A DNA stretch of 9,034 bases from NCBI GenBank assembly GCA_030609215.1, contig JAUWCR010000038.1, positions 1-9,034 of the forward strand. The letters are read 5' to 3'. The position numbers and the translations under genes were made by a program. The stretch comes from Actinomycetes bacterium. Lineage in GTDB: Bacteria; Actinomycetota; Humimicrobiia; Humimicrobiales; Humimicrobiaceae. Positions 6,588 through 9,034 of this stretch are shown here, one piece after another. How positions within the stretch are numbered: the first letter of the stretch is position 1; every line of letters begins with the position of its first letter. The notes under the pieces were generated by a model. The model did no database searches and had not been told where the DNA came from. It saw nothing but the letters and a program-made list of their open reading frames with translations.

Positions 6588-7638
6588 TCTTTTCCGATAC
6601 TCCTGCCCGGCTAAATGTAGCCATTTCATTCAATATCTTAACAGAGGCTTCTACAATACTTATTCCCAGTGCTGCTCCTGTTCCCTCTCCCAGACGCATA
6701 TCAAAATCAAGCAACGCTTTAATGCCAAGCTTGTCTAGAATAATTTTATGGCCTCTTTCAACAGATGAATGTGATGGAATCATATAATTCACTGAGTCAG
6801 GGGCAATAGTATATGCAATCAATGCTCCTGCTCCTGAAATAAAGCCGTCAATTACTACTGGCACTTTACAGGCTGCACATCCTAAAATAATTCCAGCAAT
6901 TCCTCCTATTTCAAATCCACCAACTTTTGATAGAACATCTATACCATCGCATGCATCGGGATTATTAAGTGAAATCGCTTTTTTTATGATATTTATTTTA
7001 TTCTCAAGACCTTTCTTATCAATCCCTGTTCCAAGCCCTGTGACATCTCCTACATCTGTCTTGCAAATCACTGAGGCTACTGCACTGCTGGCAGTAGTAT
7101 TACCTATACCCATGTCTCCTGTAGCCAAAATATCATAACCTTTTTCTATCATATTCTTAGCTACTTCGATCCCCGCTTCCAATGATTTTATTGCCTGCTC
7201 CTTTGTCATTGCTGCGCCCTTTGCCATATTCTTTGTACCATAATCAATCTTTTTTTGTATCAGGGAAGAATTTTCTTTGAAATCAGCTGCAACTCCAATA
7301 TCTACCACAAACACATCAGCTTCAATATGCCTGGCTAAAACATTTATTGCTGCACCGCCACTTAAAAAATTATAGACCATCTGAGTAGTTACTTCTTTAG
7401 GATATGCGCTTACCCCTTCATCAACTACACCATGGTCAGCCGCCATTACAATTATAGCTTTTTTGCCAATTTTAGGATTTATATCACATTTAATGCTTAC
7501 TATTTGCTTTGCTAGCTCCTCAAGACGACCAAGACTGCCCTGGGGCTTGGTTAAGTCATCTAATTTTGCCTGAGCTTTCTGACTCCAGCTTAAACCAAGT
7601 TTCCCAATCTTTGAAGCTACTTCTTTTATCTTCTCCAT
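6580..7638 (-). CDS. cobT: Nicotinate-nucleotide--dimethylbenzimidazole phosphoribosyltransferase
   Basis: The 352-residue cytoplasmic enzyme transfers phosphoribose from nicotinate mononucleotide to the lower-ligand base (5,6-dimethylbenzimidazole or an analogue), giving alpha-ribazole phosphate for nucleotide-loop assembly. Signature blocks are LTKPQGSLGRLEELA at 29-43, DHGVVDEGVSAYPKEVTTQM at 68-87, TGDMGIGNTT at 173-182, GFISGAGALIA at 265-275 and RLGEGTGAALG at 315-325, where Glu318 corresponds to the catalytic glutamate (Glu317 in Salmonella). Length is normal and no key residue is missing. The start has GGAAGGA a few bases upstream. It is the first gene of the cobT-cobD-cbiB operon and follows a strong terminator, so it needs its own promoter. 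A TATAAT at 7669-7664 is the only candidate and it lacks a good -35. The lower-ligand base actually used cannot be read from the sequence. Confidence 0.97.
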   Translation of the reverse strand: MEKIKEVASKIGKLGLSWSQKAQAKLDDLTKPQGSLGRLEELAKQIVSIKCDINPKIGKKAIIVMAADHGVVDEGVSAYPKEVTTQMVYNFLSGGAAINVLARHIEADVFVVDIGVAADFKENSSLIQKKIDYGTKNMAKGAAMTKEQAIKSLEAGIEVAKNMIEKGYDILATGDMGIGNTTASSAVASVICKTDVGDVTGLGTGIDKKGLENKINIIKKAISLNNPDACDGIDVLSKVGGFEIGGIAGIILGCAACKVPVVIDGFISGAGALIAYTIAPDSVNYMIPSHSSVERGHKIILDKLGIKALLDFDMRLGEGTGAALGISIVEASVKILNEMATFSRAGVSEKNE

Positions 7639-7680
7639 TTGTTCCTTCCTATCTATTATTAGTATTATAAACTTATAAAT

Positions 7681-7725
7681 AAAAAATCCCTAACACAAAT
7701 AATTATAAAATGTGTTAAGGATTTT
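7681..7725 (-). terminator. Intrinsic terminator after the right-hand cobN-family gene
   Basis: On the minus strand AAAATCCTTAACACA (7725-7711) pairs with TGTGTTAGGGATTTT (7697-7683) over 15 positions around a 13-base loop, and the T-run continues to 7681 and beyond. The one non-Watson-Crick position (7718 with 7690) is a U-G wobble in minus-strand RNA but a C-A mismatch in plus-strand RNA, which points to function in the minus-strand transcript. It lies 18 bases beyond the stop of the cobN-family gene and separates it from cobT. Confidence 0.85.
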
Positions 7726-7743
7726 ACCAATCAATAAAAATAT

Positions 7744-9034
7744 TTATTCAATATCCCCTTCCATGTCCAGTGTTATATTTCGTAATTTTTTTAACTTTTC
7801 TTCTTCAACTTTCCAGTAACCTCTCCTCTCAGATTCCATTAATAGTTCGTTTATCTTTATAGCTGCATATGGATTATTTAGCTGCATTTTTTTTCTCATA
7901 TCCTCATTAAATATTAGCCGATCTGCAACCTCATCAAATATCCAATTTTCAACTTTTCCCGTCAATGCTGTTAGCCCAAGAAGATACTCCACCCTATCCT
8001 TTATTTTCTTTGCACCATGAAAATCATGTTTTAACATTCCGTCTACCCATAAAGGATTAAGAATTCTTGTTCTTGTTGCTCTTTCAATAACTATTTTTAA
8101 ATCTTCTACAACGATATCTTCTTCTGTTGAATCAGTAACTAAAACTTCTGCTTTCTCTCCTTTTTTATCTTGAACAGTCCTTGACAATCCTCCTAAAAAT
8201 TCATAGTAATGATCAAGATCTGTAATTTCATACTCTGTGTTGTCTCTTTCTTGGGTAACAATATCGATTGTTTTTAAAATATTAGAGAATGCTTGCTCAT
8301 TCTTTTCAACTCTTCCTTTATAATAAGCATAACTCATGCTATCGTCATAACTTTTAACTAAATCCTTCTCGTCATTCCAGCTGCTACTTTCAACCAACGT
8401 CCTCACGGGAGTAGCATATTCTGTTGGTGAGGGACCAAAAATTCTTGCTAGAGCAAAATCTTTCAGCCCTTTTTCATTTTTAAGATAATGTTTCCTTATA
8501 AAATTTTCTTCATGAGATTCATCAAGTTTAGCAATCATTTCTATTGCTCTATTTATCAAATCAATATGTGTCCCAAAAGTGTCTCTAAAGATGCCGCAAA
8601 TAGTGATTACTGCATCTATTCTAGGCCTTTTTAACTCATCTAGTGGTATAATTTCAAGTTCTTTGAACCAGGGACTCTTTTTATGCTTTATTCTTACCCC
8701 AAGAAGTGAGAGAATTGTAGCAATTGTATCCCCGCCGGTCTTCATCGTCTCAAATCCCCAGAGTACAATCCCTATGCTTTCAGGATATTTGCCATATTTT
8801 TTTAGATAGGAATCAATTAATAAATCTGCAGCTTTTCTTCCTCTTGCTTCTGCCGCAATTGTAGGAATGAGTCTGGGGTCAAAAGCATACATTGCTCTTC
8901 CTGATGGGTATACATCCGGATCACGAACAGGGTCACCGCCACAAGCTGGCAAAATATATCTCCCCTCCAAAGCTCGCAGGAGCCCTTTGTTTTCTGAGGA
9001 TTCTTGAACATTCTCTATAATATTTCCTACTAAC
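7744..9034 (-). CDS. Second CobN/BchH-family chelatase large subunit, C-terminal part (runs off right edge)
   Basis: This is a partial gene: 429 codons plus stop are visible and the frame stays open to base 9034, so the true start is outside. It encodes the C-terminal region of a CobN/BchH/ChlH-type metal-chelatase large subunit. Near the visible N-terminal end the pattern LEGRYILPACGGDP-x-R-x-PDVYPSGR followed by FDPRLIPT is the family signature, then YPESIGIVLWGFETMKTGGDT, FRDTFGTHIDLINRA and a C-terminal LNPLWVDGMLKHDFHGA, all typical. The TTG at 8970 is an internal leucine, not a start. The terminator just downstream makes this the last gene of its unit. Sequence alone does not tell a cobaltochelatase from a magnesium-type or another chelatase; B12 neighbours favour cobalt. 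It covers a different part of the protein from the left-edge gene, so the two cannot be compared here. Confidence 0.92.
   Translation of the reverse strand, partial: LVGNIIENVQESSENKGLLRALEGRYILPACGGDPVRDPDVYPSGRAMYAFDPRLIPTIAAEARGRKAADLLIDSYLKKYGKYPESIGIVLWGFETMKTGGDTIATILSLLGVRIKHKKSPWFKELEIIPLDELKRPRIDAVITICGIFRDTFGTHIDLINRAIEMIAKLDESHEENFIRKHYLKNEKGLKDFALARIFGPSPTEYATPVRTLVESSSWNDEKDLVKSYDDSMSYAYYKGRVEKNEQAFSNILKTIDIVTQERDNTEYEITDLDHYYEFLGGLSRTVQDKKGEKAEVLVTDSTEEDIVVEDLKIVIERATRTRILNPLWVDGMLKHDFHGAKKIKDRVEYLLGLTALTGKVENWIFDEVADRLIFNEDMRKKMQLNNPYAAIKINELLMESERRGYWKVEEEKLKKLRNITLDMEGDIE

Noticed and set aside
6588..6629. Longer cobD start at the in-frame ATG at 6629
   Set aside because: It would overlap cobT by 50 bases and push the HGGN motif away from its usual N-terminal place.
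7664..7692. Promoter for cobT built on the TATAAT at 7669-7664
   Set aside because: No acceptable -35 is found at 15-18 base spacing and the upstream region is the terminator stem; it is mentioned in the cobT entry but not listed as a feature.
8817..9011. Small open frame on the minus strand starting near 9011
   Set aside because: It overlaps the chelatase gene in another frame and has no recognisable protein features; the chelatase frame stays open to the edge with clear family motifs.
1..9034. The left and right chelatase fragments as two halves of one gene on a circular molecule
   Set aside because: The visible parts (621 and 429 residues) fall short of a normal CobN by about 200 residues in the middle, and nothing shows the window ends join.
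1..9034. CRISPR arrays, tRNA/rRNA genes, insertion sequences or phage attachment sites
   Set aside because: I saw no regularly spaced repeats, no tRNA-like cloverleaf, no transposase motif and no terminal inverted repeats on either strand.

Overview
The window is AT-rich (roughly two thirds A+T by eye) bacterial DNA in which every supported gene lies on the minus strand, so it reads from right to left. The contents are mostly adenosylcobalamin (vitamin B12) biosynthesis genes. Base composition, AGGAG-type ribosome binding sites, a riboswitch with an intrinsic terminator and short tight operons together suggest a low-GC Firmicute-like anaerobe (Clostridia or Halanaerobiales type). That placement is inference; no taxonomic marker is present.

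Layout, right to left. (1) 9034-7744 is the C-terminal 429 residues of a CobN/BchH-type chelatase large subunit, cut by the right edge and followed by a strong intrinsic terminator (7681-7725). (2) 7638-4458 is a tight operon, cobT, cobD (threonine-phosphate decarboxylase) and cbiB, which covers lower-ligand activation and aminopropanol side-arm attachment. (3) 4355-3375 is an extended SDR (NAD(P)-dependent epimerase / dihydroflavonol-4-reductase-like) with a promoter-like sequence just upstream. (4) 3277-2814 is a hicB-hicA toxin-antitoxin pair with overlapping stop and start. (5) 2648-2463 is a cobalamin riboswitch with a terminator hairpin. It controls cobO (2447-1920, corrinoid adenosyltransferase) and a second cobN-family gene (1863-1), whose N-terminal 621 residues are visible before the left edge.

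How the parts fit. A CobN-type subunit would insert cobalt into the corrin ring, CobO adenosylates the cobalt, CobD makes (R)-1-amino-2-propanol phosphate, CbiB attaches the side arm to adenosylcobyric acid, and CobT makes the alpha-ribazole phosphate used for the lower ligand. CobU/CobP, CobS and the chelatase partner subunits (ChlI/ChlD or CobS/CobT type) are not in the window. B12 sensing is visible only in front of cobO-cobN; no second riboswitch lies between the right-hand cobN and cobT.

The points most worth a second look are the two separate CobN-family genes in one locus with apparently different control, the geometry of the riboswitch terminator, and the toxin-antitoxin pair and unexplained SDR placed between the two B12 units. 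I did not find a wholly new system.
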